From: Chloroflexota bacterium
GTDB lineage: Bacteria; Chloroflexota; Anaerolineae; Anaerolineales; Villigracilaceae
Direction: 5' to 3'
NCBI GenBank assembly: GCA_016234495.1
Contig: JACRBI010000033.1
Location: 1-64,000 of the forward strand
DNA: 64,000 nucleotides
Shown here piece by piece: positions 1 through 9,482 of the stretch (its first letter is position 1; each line of letters begins with the position of its first letter). A model generated the notes under the pieces. It had not been told where the DNA came from and searched no databases. It saw only the letters and a list, made by a program, of their open reading frames with translations. The position numbers and the translations under genes are program-made.

Positions 1-265
1 CTCCATACTCTTGCTTCACCCTGCTTGCGCTATAATGCATTTCAGATCCTCCTCAGTATTTTTTGCTTGTTCTTCACTTGCAATTCTACCGAGAAGGATC
101 TTATTTTTTACCTCTTGTCAAGCGACTTTGGAAAAACCATGTATTTTTTCACGAAGGTTTATTCTTCCATTTAGGACTGCGCTGCAAAAACATTTTTCGT
201 CACAAGGATACGACACTCCCTGGCACTGCCCGCCAGGGCAAATGACCTTTTGGCAGTGGTCACAT

Positions 266-3200
266 TTATTTTGCATCGAGTATCACGGCGCTGTTCCGCC
301 CGCTGTTTTTTGCCTTGTACATCGCCTCGTCTACACGGTGGAAAAGCCATTCCAGAGTTATGGCCGTTGTAGTGGAAGACACAGGGTTGTATTCAACGAT
401 GCCCATGCTGAGAGTAGTGGATATTTCTCCTTTTTCAGATTGGATCCGCAATGCTTCCACATTTTTGAGGATGCGCTCAGCCAGCAGATAAGCCTGCTGC
501 GCATTTGTCATCGGCAACAGGATCATAAACTCATCGCCGCCATACCGCCCGATCACATCCGCGCTTCGAATCTCGGCAGATGCAATGGAGGCAACTCCGC
601 TCAGGACCTGGTCGCCTAAATCGTGTCCAAATTTGTCATTTATTTCTTTAAAAAGATCAACATCGAACATCATGACCACCAGCGGCTGTTTGTATCGTTT
701 GGCAATGGCAAACCTACGTTGAGCGACCTCGAACAGGTGGCGGCGGTTGCTGATGCCGGTCAGCGCATCGGTCTTTGACAACTTTTGCTCGCGGATAAGA
801 GCCTTTTCCAGTTGGCTTTTTGCGTCGCGCAGCTCGGACTCAATTCGCTTTTGTTCGGTGAGGTCGGTGATGACCGCGATCGCGCCGGCATATTTCCCGT
901 CACGCTCACGCGGTACGCCGGTAATCAACACTGGCGAAGCGCCGCCATCTGCCCGAACAAGATGAGACTCATACACGGAGGTTTTTCCTTCCAGGCGATT
1001 CTTTCTTTGCTCGGCCAGGGTGGCGCGGTCTTCAGGCAAAGTTACATCGGCTGGTTTTTTGCCGATCATCTCAGACGGTTCATAGCCGAATAATTTTGCG
1101 TATGCCGGGTTAACAAATTCAAAATTACCTTCCGCATCTGTAACAGTCAATCCCTGCCCCATCAGGCTGAGAATTTGAGTGACAAAATCGTGTTGTGCCT
1201 GGAGTTCCTGTTCCATTTCTTTTCGTTCGGTGATGTCGCGGTTGCTTTCACGGCGTCCCATCCATAATCCGTTATCCCCGAACACCGGCGTGCAGCGGTG
1301 GCTAACCCAGCGCGTCTTGCCTTCCGGAGTAATTATGCGGAAATCCAATTGACCATTCTGCTCTTTGAATTGCTGGTTTACTTCGCGGTAATGTTCATTG
1401 ACAATATGCCGGTCCTCCGGGTGTGTGATTTTCAGTAAGAGGTTTTGATCTTCCAAAAATTCTGCGGCCGAATGCCCGCAGATCCGCTGGCAGGCTGGGG
1501 AAACATAAATATAGGAGCCGTCCGGCGCGCGCCACGTTTCCCAATCGTATGTAAAGTTGGCAACCGTGCGATATTTTTCCTCACTTTCCTGTAAAGCCAG
1601 GTGCAATTCCCTGGATTCAGTAATGTCGCGGCTATAGACAGCCAAACGGATAACTTTTCCGTCTGCGTCGAGGATGGGATGCAGGCGGTTCATCAAATAA
1701 CGGCCATTACGCTTATCTTCAAATTCGATAATCTGGCCGGTTGAAAGAGCACGGTCAATATATGGCTGGCGGGACTTCACAGACTCCGGCGGCATCAGGT
1801 CAGATGCTCTCCGTCCGAGGGCGAGTTCGCGGGGCAACCCTACCCGCCGAAGAGCAATATCATTTAGGGCAAGCATGGTCATATCGGCATTCAGAAGGAA
1901 GATTGCTTCGTCCGTTGCGTTAAAAATCGCTGCCAAATTTGCCTCGCTTTCACGCAGGGCAATCTCTGCCCTTCTGCGGTCGGTGATATTGCGCGCAACC
2001 CAAAGCGTGTTGTCCTCGCCCATCATCGAAATGGCCGCCTCAAACCACAGGAATTGACTGCCAATCATAAGCTGGTATTCAACATGCACAGTTTGACGGG
2101 TCGCCAACACCTGCCGGATCGCGTTACAAAAGGCTTCAGCTTGTTCAGCAGGGAAAACCTCCCTTAGATTTTTACCGAGTAATTCCGCAGAGGGCTTATA
2201 AAGCAAGCTGGGGTCGGTAGGTGCTATTTTGCGATAAACCCCTTCCCGGTCAATGACCAGCACCGCATCCTGCATGGAGGCAAACACGGCGCGTAATTCA
2301 GCCTCAGACTCAGCCCGGGCTTCCTCCGCGCGTTTAAGTTCGGTAATATCGCTTGTGACTGTGACGACAAATTTCACCTTGCCTTGTGTGTCCAGGATCG
2401 GATTTGCTTTTATTACCGACCATCCAATGGATCGATCGGAATGCACGCTTCCGACAACCACCGGCTGGGCAGCCTTTCCTTGTGCGACCAGCCGGCTGGG
2501 CAATTTATCCGGCGGGAATGGGTTTCCATCTTCGTCAATAAGGTGATATTCCCCGGTCAACTCACGCGAGGCATACCCACCCAGCATTTCTTTTGCGGAT
2601 GAAAAACCTGCCAGATGCGCGACAACTTCATTGGCATAGATCAACTGACCGCCGGCATTTGTCACCGTGACGCCATCAGCCAGCGCCGAGAAGATCGCAG
2701 AAAGCTGTTCTTTGGTATCACGCAAATTATCCATTATTTGTTTGCGCTCTGTGGTATCTTCCTTTACCGCCACAAAATGCGTGATCCGCCCGCCTTCATC
2801 CTTGACCGGCGAAATGAGCGTCGATTCCCAGAAAAGTTCGCCATTCTTTCTTTTATTATGAAACTCACCGCGCCACTCACCGCCCGCAGTAATTGTGTCC
2901 CACAGCCGCTTATATTCTTCGGGTGTGGTTTCGCCCGATTTCAAGATGCGCGGATTTCTACCCATAACTTCATCAGCCTGGTATCCGGTAACTTGTGTAA
3001 ATTTCGGGTTGACATACTCGATGTTTCCGCCAGTGTCAGTGATGATAATTGAAACCTGGCTTTGCTCGGCAGCCCGTGATAACTTGCGAAGTTGTTCCTC
3101 AATTTGCTTGCGTTCGGAAATATCTCTCACCGTTCCGAGCACGATGTCTTGATTGTTAATTTTGATGACATTCCCAATTATTTCTGTAAAAAATTCCGTG

Positions 3201-4651
3201 CCATCTTTGCGCCGGAGGTTGACTTCTATTGGCAGTCCTGCTTTTGCAGTTTTGCTTTCAAAGAAACTGGAGTGAGGCTGAGTCTTTGCTTTCACGTCAA
3301 AGACGGTCATTTTTAATAATTCATCCTCAGAATATCCCGTCATGTGACAGAATGCCGGGTTGACAAAAAGGTAATTTCCCTCCAGGTCAGATAAGGCAAT
3401 GCCCTCTGTCGCTTGATTTGTAATGGCTTTAAATTTCTCATCGATTTCGTCGGCTTTTTCTATAGCCCTGACGAGTTCCTCCTCTACTTTCTTGCGTTCG
3501 GTAATATCGAAGAAGGATGTAACAAAGCGCCCATTAACAAAAGGTGAAGTGGAGATGATATAGTGCCGCCCTTTGATCGGACTGGGCATCTCTGTCAACT
3601 TTGAGGTTGTCCGGGTTTTATGCTCGCGCCAAAATTCCTTGATTGTCTCCTGGGTCATCCCATAAAGTTTCGTGGCGAGATTCCCCACAACCACACCGGT
3701 ATAATCCGCACTTGAATAAAACGCCTGATTAACCTCAAGAATCCGATAGTCAATCATTTCTCCCTGTTCATCATAGACAATTTCATTTAAAGCAATGCCT
3801 TCGTTCAATGTGTCAAAAAGGATTTGATATTTTCTTTCACTGTCGCGCAGCGCATCTTCCATTTGTTTGCGCGCGGTAATATCGTGCAGTACTACCAGGT
3901 GATTACCCGCGAACGATTCTGTCAGCGTGGCGGCGCTGGCAATGACAGTTCTCCGCACCCCGTTCTTACACCTCACGCGTATTTCCATCGGAGAGAAAGG
4001 TTTGCCTGTTTGCCTTGCCTGTTCAAGCCTCGCCTGCCATGTCTCAACGACCCATTGCCGATAAGCAGGGTCAGGGTAGGCATTTGGCCACCAGTCTGCC
4101 AGTGTGGGAATATCTGAGATGGAGTAACCAAATGTGTGAATAAAAGCCGTGTTCAAATAGGTGATGTTCTGTTGATCATCATTTAATGCCATCGGAACCG
4201 GGGAGGCGTCAATGATCGCGCGGAATCTTGCCTCGCTCGCCTGTAAAATTTCCTCCGCTCGCGTTCGCTCTGTAATATCGTGGATGATGGAAAACAGGAT
4301 CTTCCGATCTCCCAAAACAATGGGAGATGAAATGACTTCTACAATTCGCTCCTCCCCGCCAGCCAGCCTGTGTTGAAAAATAAAAAGGTTCTTTTCTCCC
4401 GTTGCCGCTTTTTTGAGTTCCATCGTCACCTGTTCAGCAGGTAAAGTATTAATTTCAGTGATAGACATGCTGCAAAGCTTTGACTTGGAATACCCGTAAA
4501 AATTTACCGCGGCTTGATTGGCGCCATGAATCGCTCCTGTGTCAGGATCGATCATCAACATGACTGCCGCATGGCTTTCAAACATCAGGCGGAATGTATC
4601 GTCAGTTGCGGGTATCACTTGTTTATTGGAGGCGGATTTTCTTGATTTCAT
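266..4651 (-). CDS. Multi-PAS diguanylate cyclase (ten PAS domains + GGDEF)
   Basis: Predicted soluble sensor enzyme of 1461 residues that would make cyclic di-GMP from two GTP. Ten consecutive PAS/PAC units of roughly 115-135 residues are visible, most ending in a DITERK-like motif, between about residues 15 and 1270. A GGDEF domain follows; its catalytic motif GGDEF lies at about 1371-1375, with an RSAD product-inhibition (I-site) motif just before it. No membrane segment or signal peptide is seen. The start at 4651 has an AAAGAG ribosome site; the frame continues upstream to 4705 without better support. The next gene upstream on the same strand is an HD-GYP protein, suggesting a synthesis/degradation pair. 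The ligands of the PAS domains cannot be read from sequence. Confidence 0.93.
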   Translation of the reverse strand: MKSRKSASNKQVIPATDDTFRLMFESHAAVMLMIDPDTGAIHGANQAAVNFYGYSKSKLCSMSITEINTLPAEQVTMELKKAATGEKNLFIFQHRLAGGEERIVEVISSPIVLGDRKILFSIIHDITERTRAEEILQASEARFRAIIDASPVPMALNDDQQNITYLNTAFIHTFGYSISDIPTLADWWPNAYPDPAYRQWVVETWQARLEQARQTGKPFSPMEIRVRCKNGVRRTVIASAATLTESFAGNHLVVLHDITARKQMEDALRDSERKYQILFDTLNEGIALNEIVYDEQGEMIDYRILEVNQAFYSSADYTGVVVGNLATKLYGMTQETIKEFWREHKTRTTSKLTEMPSPIKGRHYIISTSPFVNGRFVTSFFDITERKKVEEELVRAIEKADEIDEKFKAITNQATEGIALSDLEGNYLFVNPAFCHMTGYSEDELLKMTVFDVKAKTQPHSSFFESKTAKAGLPIEVNLRRKDGTEFFTEIIGNVIKINNQDIVLGTVRDISERKQIEEQLRKLSRAAEQSQVSIIITDTGGNIEYVNPKFTQVTGYQADEVMGRNPRILKSGETTPEEYKRLWDTITAGGEWRGEFHNKRKNGELFWESTLISPVKDEGGRITHFVAVKEDTTERKQIMDNLRDTKEQLSAIFSALADGVTVTNAGGQLIYANEVVAHLAGFSSAKEMLGGYASRELTGEYHLIDEDGNPFPPDKLPSRLVAQGKAAQPVVVGSVHSDRSIGWSVIKANPILDTQGKVKFVVTVTSDITELKRAEEARAESEAELRAVFASMQDAVLVIDREGVYRKIAPTDPSLLYKPSAELLGKNLREVFPAEQAEAFCNAIRQVLATRQTVHVEYQLMIGSQFLWFEAAISMMGEDNTLWVARNITDRRRAEIALRESEANLAAIFNATDEAIFLLNADMTMLALNDIALRRVGLPRELALGRRASDLMPPESVKSRQPYIDRALSTGQIIEFEDKRNGRYLMNRLHPILDADGKVIRLAVYSRDITESRELHLALQESEEKYRTVANFTYDWETWRAPDGSYIYVSPACQRICGHSAAEFLEDQNLLLKITHPEDRHIVNEHYREVNQQFKEQNGQLDFRIITPEGKTRWVSHRCTPVFGDNGLWMGRRESNRDITERKEMEQELQAQHDFVTQILSLMGQGLTVTDAEGNFEFVNPAYAKLFGYEPSEMIGKKPADVTLPEDRATLAEQRKNRLEGKTSVYESHLVRADGGASPVLITGVPRERDGKYAGAIAVITDLTEQKRIESELRDAKSQLEKALIREQKLSKTDALTGISNRRHLFEVAQRRFAIAKRYKQPLVVMMFDVDLFKEINDKFGHDLGDQVLSGVASIASAEIRSADVIGRYGGDEFMILLPMTNAQQAYLLAERILKNVEALRIQSEKGEISTTLSMGIVEYNPVSSTTTAITLEWLFHRVDEAMYKAKNSGRNSAVILDAK

Positions 4652-4726
4652 AGGCGCTCGCTCTTTAACAAATTGGGCTGAAAAATTAAGTCGCAGAAAT
4701 GGCAATTTGAAATTAAGTTATTAAAG

Positions 4727-4761
4727 CAAAAATAACCCTCCAACCCCGGAAGGGGGGAATT
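4727..4761 (-). terminator. Weak possible terminator between the HD-GYP and GGDEF genes
   Basis: On the minus strand an imperfect stem (CCCTTCC with GGAGGG, loop GGGGTT) is followed by TTATTTTTG. It lies after the stop of the HD-GYP gene and before the multi-PAS gene. The stem has a bulge, so this may only reduce read-through. Confidence 0.35.
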
Positions 4762-4799
4762 TTCATTATCAGATTCTTCTTAAGCGCCATAAATAAATT

Positions 4800-5858
4800 T
4801 TAGCCTTGAGGGAATTGAAGATTGTTCCACTCAACGTCATTTTGAATTACTTCCAGAAACACCTTGGTAATCATCGGGTCGAAATGTTTTCCCGCCTGAT
4901 CTAAGAGGTGGACAATCACTTTATCCTCAGACAATGCCTTGCGATACGGGCGTTCGCTGGTCAGCGCATCCCAAACATCCACAATGCCAAAAATGCGGGC
5001 AGAGAGCGGGATGTTTTCTCCTGCCAGGCCGTCGGGATATCCGCTGCCATCCCAGCGCTCGTGATGATGGTACACCAGGTCAACCACCGCCTGTGGAAGT
5101 TCCATGTGCTCGATGATTTTTCTCCCCAGAGCTGTATGGGTTTGCATGATGGCGCGCTCCTCGTCTGTTTGACTGCCTTCCTTAAGCAGAATGGCGTCGG
5201 GAATTCCAACCTTGCCAATATCATGCACAAGCGCGCCGAGGCGGATATGGTGAAGGGAGCGTCCCTCAAGGCCCAGCCTGCGCGCCACTTTATCGCTCAG
5301 CATGACAACGCGGTGTGAATGTTCTGCCGTTTCAGCGTCCCGCAATGACAGCATTTGTGTCAGCGCTTCCGCCAGCCCGGTATGGTCGGTGCGTAAACTA
5401 TGCAGCAGTTCGCGGACCTTGGCGCCCAGCACGCTGATCTCATCCACGCTCCTGAGCCGTTCGTGCGCCTCGGTAATTTCCTTTCGGCGCAGGAGCACGC
5501 GCACCTGCCGGAGTAATTCATCCCTGACAAACGGCTTGAGGATAAAGTCATCCGCCCCCAATTCCATGCATTTTGTTCTCTTTTGCTCATCGACATTGTT
5601 GGCAATAAAAATGAACGGAATTGCGATGGTGGTGAAATTTTCAGATAATGACCGAAGTACCTCCAGGCCATCAGGCGCAGGCATGAATAGCTCACAGACG
5701 ATCAGGTCTGGCAGGTTCTCTTCGGCGAGCTTAATCCCCAGCGGGCCATTATCTGCCGTGACCACTTGATACACTCCTTGCCTGCTTATCGATTCTGCCA
5801 AGTCATGCAGGAAGTGTACATCATGATCTATGAGCAATAGTTGAGGAGGATTGTCCAT
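4800..5858 (-). CDS. HD-GYP phosphodiesterase with degenerate receiver domain
   Basis: Predicted c-di-GMP phosphodiesterase of 352 residues. An N-terminal receiver-like domain (about 5-125) is followed by a helical linker and an HD-GYP domain (about 165-340) with HD at 212-213, HHERWDGSGYP around 265-275 and the usual metal-binding histidines. The receiver lacks its key residues: the phospho-acceptor position is Glu56 (in VCELFMP), the switch Thr/Ser position is Ala86, and the second acidic residue is His12, while Lys108 is kept. It therefore probably does not cycle through normal phosphorylation. I chose the ATG at 5858. A TTG at 5876 would place the TATAAT-like -10 box inside the coding region. 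The TATAAT at 5868-5873 suggests a very short leader. Confidence 0.9.
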   Translation of the reverse strand: MDNPPQLLLIDHDVHFLHDLAESISRQGVYQVVTADNGPLGIKLAEENLPDLIVCELFMPAPDGLEVLRSLSENFTTIAIPFIFIANNVDEQKRTKCMELGADDFILKPFVRDELLRQVRVLLRRKEITEAHERLRSVDEISVLGAKVRELLHSLRTDHTGLAEALTQMLSLRDAETAEHSHRVVMLSDKVARRLGLEGRSLHHIRLGALVHDIGKVGIPDAILLKEGSQTDEERAIMQTHTALGRKIIEHMELPQAVVDLVYHHHERWDGSGYPDGLAGENIPLSARIFGIVDVWDALTSERPYRKALSEDKVIVHLLDQAGKHFDPMITKVFLEVIQNDVEWNNLQFPQG

Positions 5859-5909
5859 ATTAACATGATTATACAACCCGGGTTTGATTAATGCATAAAT
5901 TAAACATAA

Positions 5910-5938
5910 AGAGTCCCTGCCAAATTGGCAGAGACTCT
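5910..5938 (-). terminator. Terminator after sodA
   Basis: A 14-bp inverted repeat (AGAGTC-CTGCCAA with TTGGCAG-GACTCT, one mismatch) lies 30 bases past the superoxide dismutase stop. On the minus strand it is followed by a T-rich tract (TTTATGTTTAATTT). Confidence 0.75.
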
Positions 5939-5966
5939 CTGGCCTGCTGATTGCTTTAGAGACGGA

Positions 5967-6572
5967 TTATTTTGCCGAGTATTTGGCGGCGACCACATCC
6001 CAATTGATCACATTCCAAAATGCGCTGATGTACTCAGGGCGGCGATTCTGATATTTCAGGTAATAAGCATGTTCCCAAACGTCAATGCCAAGGATGGGAG
6101 CAAGCCCGTCGGATAACGGAGAATCCTGGTTGGCGGTGGATACAACAGCGAGGCCGCTGCCCTTTTTGACGAGCCAGGCCCAGCCGGATCCGAAGCGAGT
6201 GGTCGCAGCCTTCTCAAACTCCACCTTGAAAGCGTCGAAAGAAGTGAAAGATGCATCAATTGCCTTCGCCAAATCGCCCTTCGGCGCGCCGCCTGCGTTG
6301 GGTCCCATCACTTCCCAAAACAGGTTGTGATTGAACGTGCCGCCACCGTGATTGCGAACCACCATGCGCACGCTTTCGGGGACGGCGTTCAAATCGCCGA
6401 GCATTTCCTCAAGCGACTTCCCCGCGATTTCCGGAGTTTTTTCGACCGCCCCATTCAAATTGGTGACGTAGGTGTTGTGATGTTTGGTGTGATGGATCTC
6501 CATCGTGCGCGCATCGATGTGCGGCTCGAGGGCATCGTAAGCATATGCCAGTTTTGGAAGTTCAAAAGCCAT
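5967..6572 (-). CDS. sodA: Superoxide dismutase (Mn-type)
   Basis: Cytoplasmic enzyme of 201 residues that dismutates superoxide to oxygen and hydrogen peroxide. Metal ligands are visible in the family motifs [10 protein letters not shown], NHxxFW and DVWEHAYY. The glycines in HGGGTFNH and the glutamine in ANQDSPL are the residues usually found in Mn (or cambialistic) enzymes rather than Fe enzymes. The start at 6572 is set by AAGGAGATAAA directly upstream; the open frame runs 17 codons further without a ribosome site. It stands alone between two terminators or promoters. Presence of this enzyme implies at least occasional oxygen exposure. Confidence 0.95.
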   Translation of the reverse strand: MAFELPKLAYAYDALEPHIDARTMEIHHTKHHNTYVTNLNGAVEKTPEIAGKSLEEMLGDLNAVPESVRMVVRNHGGGTFNHNLFWEVMGPNAGGAPKGDLAKAIDASFTSFDAFKVEFEKAATTRFGSGWAWLVKKGSGLAVVSTANQDSPLSDGLAPILGIDVWEHAYYLKYQNRRPEYISAFWNVINWDVVAAKYSAK

Positions 6573-6671
6573 TTTATCTCCTTGATTGGTGAATATTATA
6601 TAATTCAATTTTACCTTGAACAATCAATACCCGCAAGAAATTGGACAATTTTTATACAAAAATCATATAAA

Positions 6672-7592
6672 ATGCCAGAAGCCCGCGCCCGCCTCAGCTT
6701 GCCCTTTGCGATCCTCATCGCCATTCTTGCAGTTTCGACTGCGAGCATCTTTATTCGATTCGCTCAAAGTGACGGAGCACCTTCGCTGGTAATCGCCGCT
6801 TTAAGGTTGACTTTTGCGACACTCATCCTAACGCCGATTGCTGTCGCAAATCATCTTGCGGAAATAAAACGCTTCACGCGGACCGAAGTACTGCTCGGTG
6901 TTTTCTCGGGCATTTTCCTCGCTGTGCATTTCGCCACATGGATTTCATCACTTGAATATACCAGCGTGGCAAGCTCGGTGGTGTTCGTCAGCACGGGGCC
7001 GCTTTGGGTGGCGCTGCTCTCTCCGTTGTTGTTGAAAGAGCACCTCGCGAAGTCCGCCATGATCGGGTTGGGACTGTCGCTCGCAGGCGGAGCAGTCATC
7101 GGCTTGTCGGATGCGTGTGCTTGGGACGCCGGCATATCCTGCCCAGCCCTGCAAGACATCCTGCAAGGCCGCGCCATGTGGGGCAACTTCCTCGCGCTGC
7201 TTGGCGCGTTGACTGTGACAGGCTATCTCATCATTGGCAGAAAATTGCGATCGCGCATGTCTCTCGTTCCATATATTTTCATGGTGTATGGCTTTGCCGC
7301 GCTTGCGCTGATCGTCATCATGTTCGCTTCGGGCAACACTCCTTTTGGGTATGCGCCAAAAACCTACGGCTGGATTTTTTTGCTGGCGGCGCTGCCGCAA
7401 TTGATCGGGCACTCCACCTATAATTGGGCGCTGAAATATTTGCCCGCCGCTTTTGTGGCAGTGACCACGCTCGGCGAACCGATCGGCTCGGCGTTATTGG
7501 CTTATGTCATTTTGAACGAAACACCGGCGCTTGCGACCATGATCGGCGGCGTATTGATTCTTTCAGGCATTTACCTTGCTTCACGGCAATAA
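6672..7592 (+). CDS. EamA/DMT-family transporter
   Basis: Integral membrane protein of 306 residues with about ten hydrophobic segments in two homologous EamA halves. The second half contains the typical HSTYNWALKYL and TLGEPIGSALLAY stretches. The family exports amino acids, nucleobases or other small metabolites; the substrate here cannot be assigned. I chose the ATG at 6672 because the hydrophobic core starts a few residues later and the upstream extension runs into the start of sodA on the other strand. There is no clear ribosome site. A TTGGAC/ATATAA pair lies just upstream, so the transcript may have a very short leader. The gene diverges from sodA. Confidence 0.88.
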   Translation: MPEARARLSLPFAILIAILAVSTASIFIRFAQSDGAPSLVIAALRLTFATLILTPIAVANHLAEIKRFTRTEVLLGVFSGIFLAVHFATWISSLEYTSVASSVVFVSTGPLWVALLSPLLLKEHLAKSAMIGLGLSLAGGAVIGLSDACAWDAGISCPALQDILQGRAMWGNFLALLGALTVTGYLIIGRKLRSRMSLVPYIFMVYGFAALALIVIMFASGNTPFGYAPKTYGWIFLLAALPQLIGHSTYNWALKYLPAAFVAVTTLGEPIGSALLAYVILNETPALATMIGGVLILSGIYLASRQ

Positions 7593-7669
7593 GCAGGATA
7601 TTATCTCCGCACTTGCACCGCTCTGCCGCGCAGCGTGCCGTGCAGATGTCATTCGCAAAGGATATCTTT

Positions 7670-8161
7670 ATGAAACTCCCATCGCATAATTATTTGGACG
7701 AACAAAACATTCCATACGAGGCGCGCAGTTTTCCGCCCGAAACCGAAAAGGGCGCGGCGAATGTCGCGCATGTGCTTGGTTTCTCTGAACGCCAGGCCGT
7801 GAAAACCCTCATCTTTCAAGTGGATACCGGCGAGCGCGTGCTCGTCATGCTGGGCGGTGACCAGAACGCAGTCTCTGGAAATTTAAAGAAAGCGATCGGG
7901 TCGCGCAATATTCAAATGGCCGCGCCTGAAGTAGTGAAGGATACGACAGGATATATCATCGGTTCCATCCCCGCCTTTAGCTGGCAGCCCCCAAATTTCA
8001 GATCCTTCCTTGAGGCAAGCCTGCTCAATGAATCCATCCTTGGCACGGGCGGAGGGCAATGGGGCGAGGAGATCATGATCACGCCGCAGAATCTAGTCAG
8101 GGCTAGTCATGCCATTGTGGTTAATTTGACCAATCGAGATAAGCCCGTAAATCCTGAATAG
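7670..8161 (+). CDS. YbaK/EbsC-family aminoacyl-tRNA deacylase
   Basis: Protein of 163 residues with the YbaK/ProX fold signature, including QAVKTLIF, the GGDQNAVSGNLKKAIG segment with its conserved lysines, and the GSIPAF region. Members hydrolyse mischarged tRNAs such as Cys-tRNA(Pro) or Ala-tRNA(Pro); which one is edited here is not decided by sequence. The start at 7670 is preceded by AAAGGAT; an earlier in-frame ATG at 7646 has weaker support. It lies 77 bases after the EamA gene and 12 before the cyclase operon, so these may be co-transcribed. Confidence 0.85.
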   Translation: MKLPSHNYLDEQNIPYEARSFPPETEKGAANVAHVLGFSERQAVKTLIFQVDTGERVLVMLGGDQNAVSGNLKKAIGSRNIQMAAPEVVKDTTGYIIGSIPAFSWQPPNFRSFLEASLLNESILGTGGGQWGEEIMITPQNLVRASHAIVVNLTNRDKPVNPE

Positions 8162-8173
8162 AAGGAGAATCTG

Positions 8174-8794
8174 ATGGACACACAAGAATCGAAAAACTTT
8201 CAGGAATTGATATTGCGCTTCTCAAAGGAAACAACCGATGCCGGGCGCCAGGAAATCGAGGGTACGCTGTGGGCGGAGTACGGCATTGAGCGCGTGGTGT
8301 TCGTGCTGGACATGTCTGGCTTCTCGCTGTTGACGCGCAAGTACGGCATCATTCATTATCTTTCCATGGTGCGGCGGATGCAATTGACCACCGAGCCGAT
8401 CGTCAAGACCTATGGCGGCAGTCTGATCAAATTTGAAGCAGATAATTGCTTCGCGGTCTTTCCTGACACACTCTCAGCCATTCACGCCGCCATCGCCTTG
8501 CAGCTTGCCTTCAAGTCGACCAACCTGCTGACGACAGATGATTTTGATATTTCAATATCCTGTGGAATCGATTATGGCAGAATCCTGGTGGTCGGCGACG
8601 CGGACTGTTTCGGAGATGCGGTTAATCGCGCCTGCAAATTAGGCGAAGACGTGGCAACGGCTGGCGAGATTCTCGTCACCAGGGATGCAATCAATACAAT
8701 CGGCGCCAACCTTGAATTCGGATTACGCGAGATGAACGTTTCTGTTTCGGGAATCCATATTCCAGCTTACGCAATTGAATACAGCAGCGAATAA
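8174..8794 (+). CDS. Class III nucleotide cyclase-domain protein
   Basis: Cytoplasmic protein of 206 residues made almost entirely of one class III adenylate/guanylate cyclase catalytic domain. Metal-binding aspartates are visible at Asp46 (FVLDMSGF) and Asp90 (KFEADNCF). Lys86 and Asp144 occupy the positions that select adenine in known enzymes. Asn151 of the transition-state pair is present, but the partner Arg position is Lys155 (NRACK). Activity as an adenylate cyclase is therefore plausible but not certain. AGAAGGAGAA upstream fixes the start. It leads a compact three-gene operon with two membrane proteins of similar build, which suggests a regulated membrane partner. Homodimerisation would be needed to form two active sites. 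Confidence 0.88.
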   Translation: MDTQESKNFQELILRFSKETTDAGRQEIEGTLWAEYGIERVVFVLDMSGFSLLTRKYGIIHYLSMVRRMQLTTEPIVKTYGGSLIKFEADNCFAVFPDTLSAIHAAIALQLAFKSTNLLTTDDFDISISCGIDYGRILVVGDADCFGDAVNRACKLGEDVATAGEILVTRDAINTIGANLEFGLREMNVSVSGIHIPAYAIEYSSE

Positions 8795-8810
8795 TTACAA
8801 TGGAGGAATG

Positions 8811-9482
8811 ATGCTAAAACGATTAAACGAATCACCGAGGCTTGAGGTTTTTATCGCGATCATCATCGCGGTCGTGTCATTGACCACCGCGCTCGCAGCA
8901 TGGCGCGCAAGCATGGTCAGCTCGGCGGCGGGCGACGCGATCCGTCAGGGGCTGATCGATGCGCTCAAGAAACAGGCAGCCGCAAGCGAAGATTGGCGCA
9001 GAACCTACGAGGAAGCCGGTCATGCGCAAACGTACGCTGTCGCTCTGGCACAAGTGGAAGCCTTTGAAAACAGCGGCGACAAAGCGGCGCAGGCGCAGGC
9101 AGCAACCATGCGTCAATATCTTTTGCCGAATTTGCAACTGGTCAGCGAACTCACAACCGACGAGAGATACCTCAAGAGTGACGGGACGTATGACCTCGAT
9201 CTGCGCTTCGCGGACCTTGAAGCTGCTGTGCCCGACCTGGGCAGTCTCGACCCTCAAGCATCCTTCAAGCTGGCAGACCAGTATTCATCAGAACAGCGCT
9301 GGCTGACAGTTGGAGTCGTCCTGCTGGCGATCAGCTTGTTTTGGCTGGCCCTCTCCCAGTTAAGTCTGAAGCGTTCCCGTCTGGCTACTCTCGCCGTCGG
9401 GGTAGGCATCTACCTATTTGGTTTAGTCTGGTTCGGACTGGTGGAACTCATCTTCTTTTCGGTGCGCGGAGGTGCGCTATGA
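8811..9482 (+). CDS. Membrane protein of unknown function (cyclase operon, first)
   Basis: Not a family I recognise with certainty. The 223-residue product has one N-terminal membrane segment (about 12-32), a polar alanine- and glutamate-rich middle (about 35-160) that probably forms helices, and two or three C-terminal membrane segments (about 170-215). The next gene has the same layout, so the two look like distant paralogues. GGAGG at 8802-8806 selects the ATG at 8811 rather than the ATG at 8808 or the upstream frame extension. It begins 16 bases after the cyclase gene and overlaps the next gene by an ATGA, which indicates translational coupling. A role as membrane partner of the cyclase is inference. 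Confidence 0.8.
   Translation: MLKRLNESPRLEVFIAIIIAVVSLTTALAAWRASMVSSAAGDAIRQGLIDALKKQAAASEDWRRTYEEAGHAQTYAVALAQVEAFENSGDKAAQAQAATMRQYLLPNLQLVSELTTDERYLKSDGTYDLDLRFADLEAAVPDLGSLDPQASFKLADQYSSEQRWLTVGVVLLAISLFWLALSQLSLKRSRLATLAVGVGIYLFGLVWFGLVELIFFSVRGGAL

Noticed and set aside
11-619. Plus-strand open frame of 202 codons at the start of the window
   Set aside because: Most of it is antisense to the GGDEF end of the multi-PAS gene, it has no ribosome site and matches no family. Bases 1-265 hold no supported gene.
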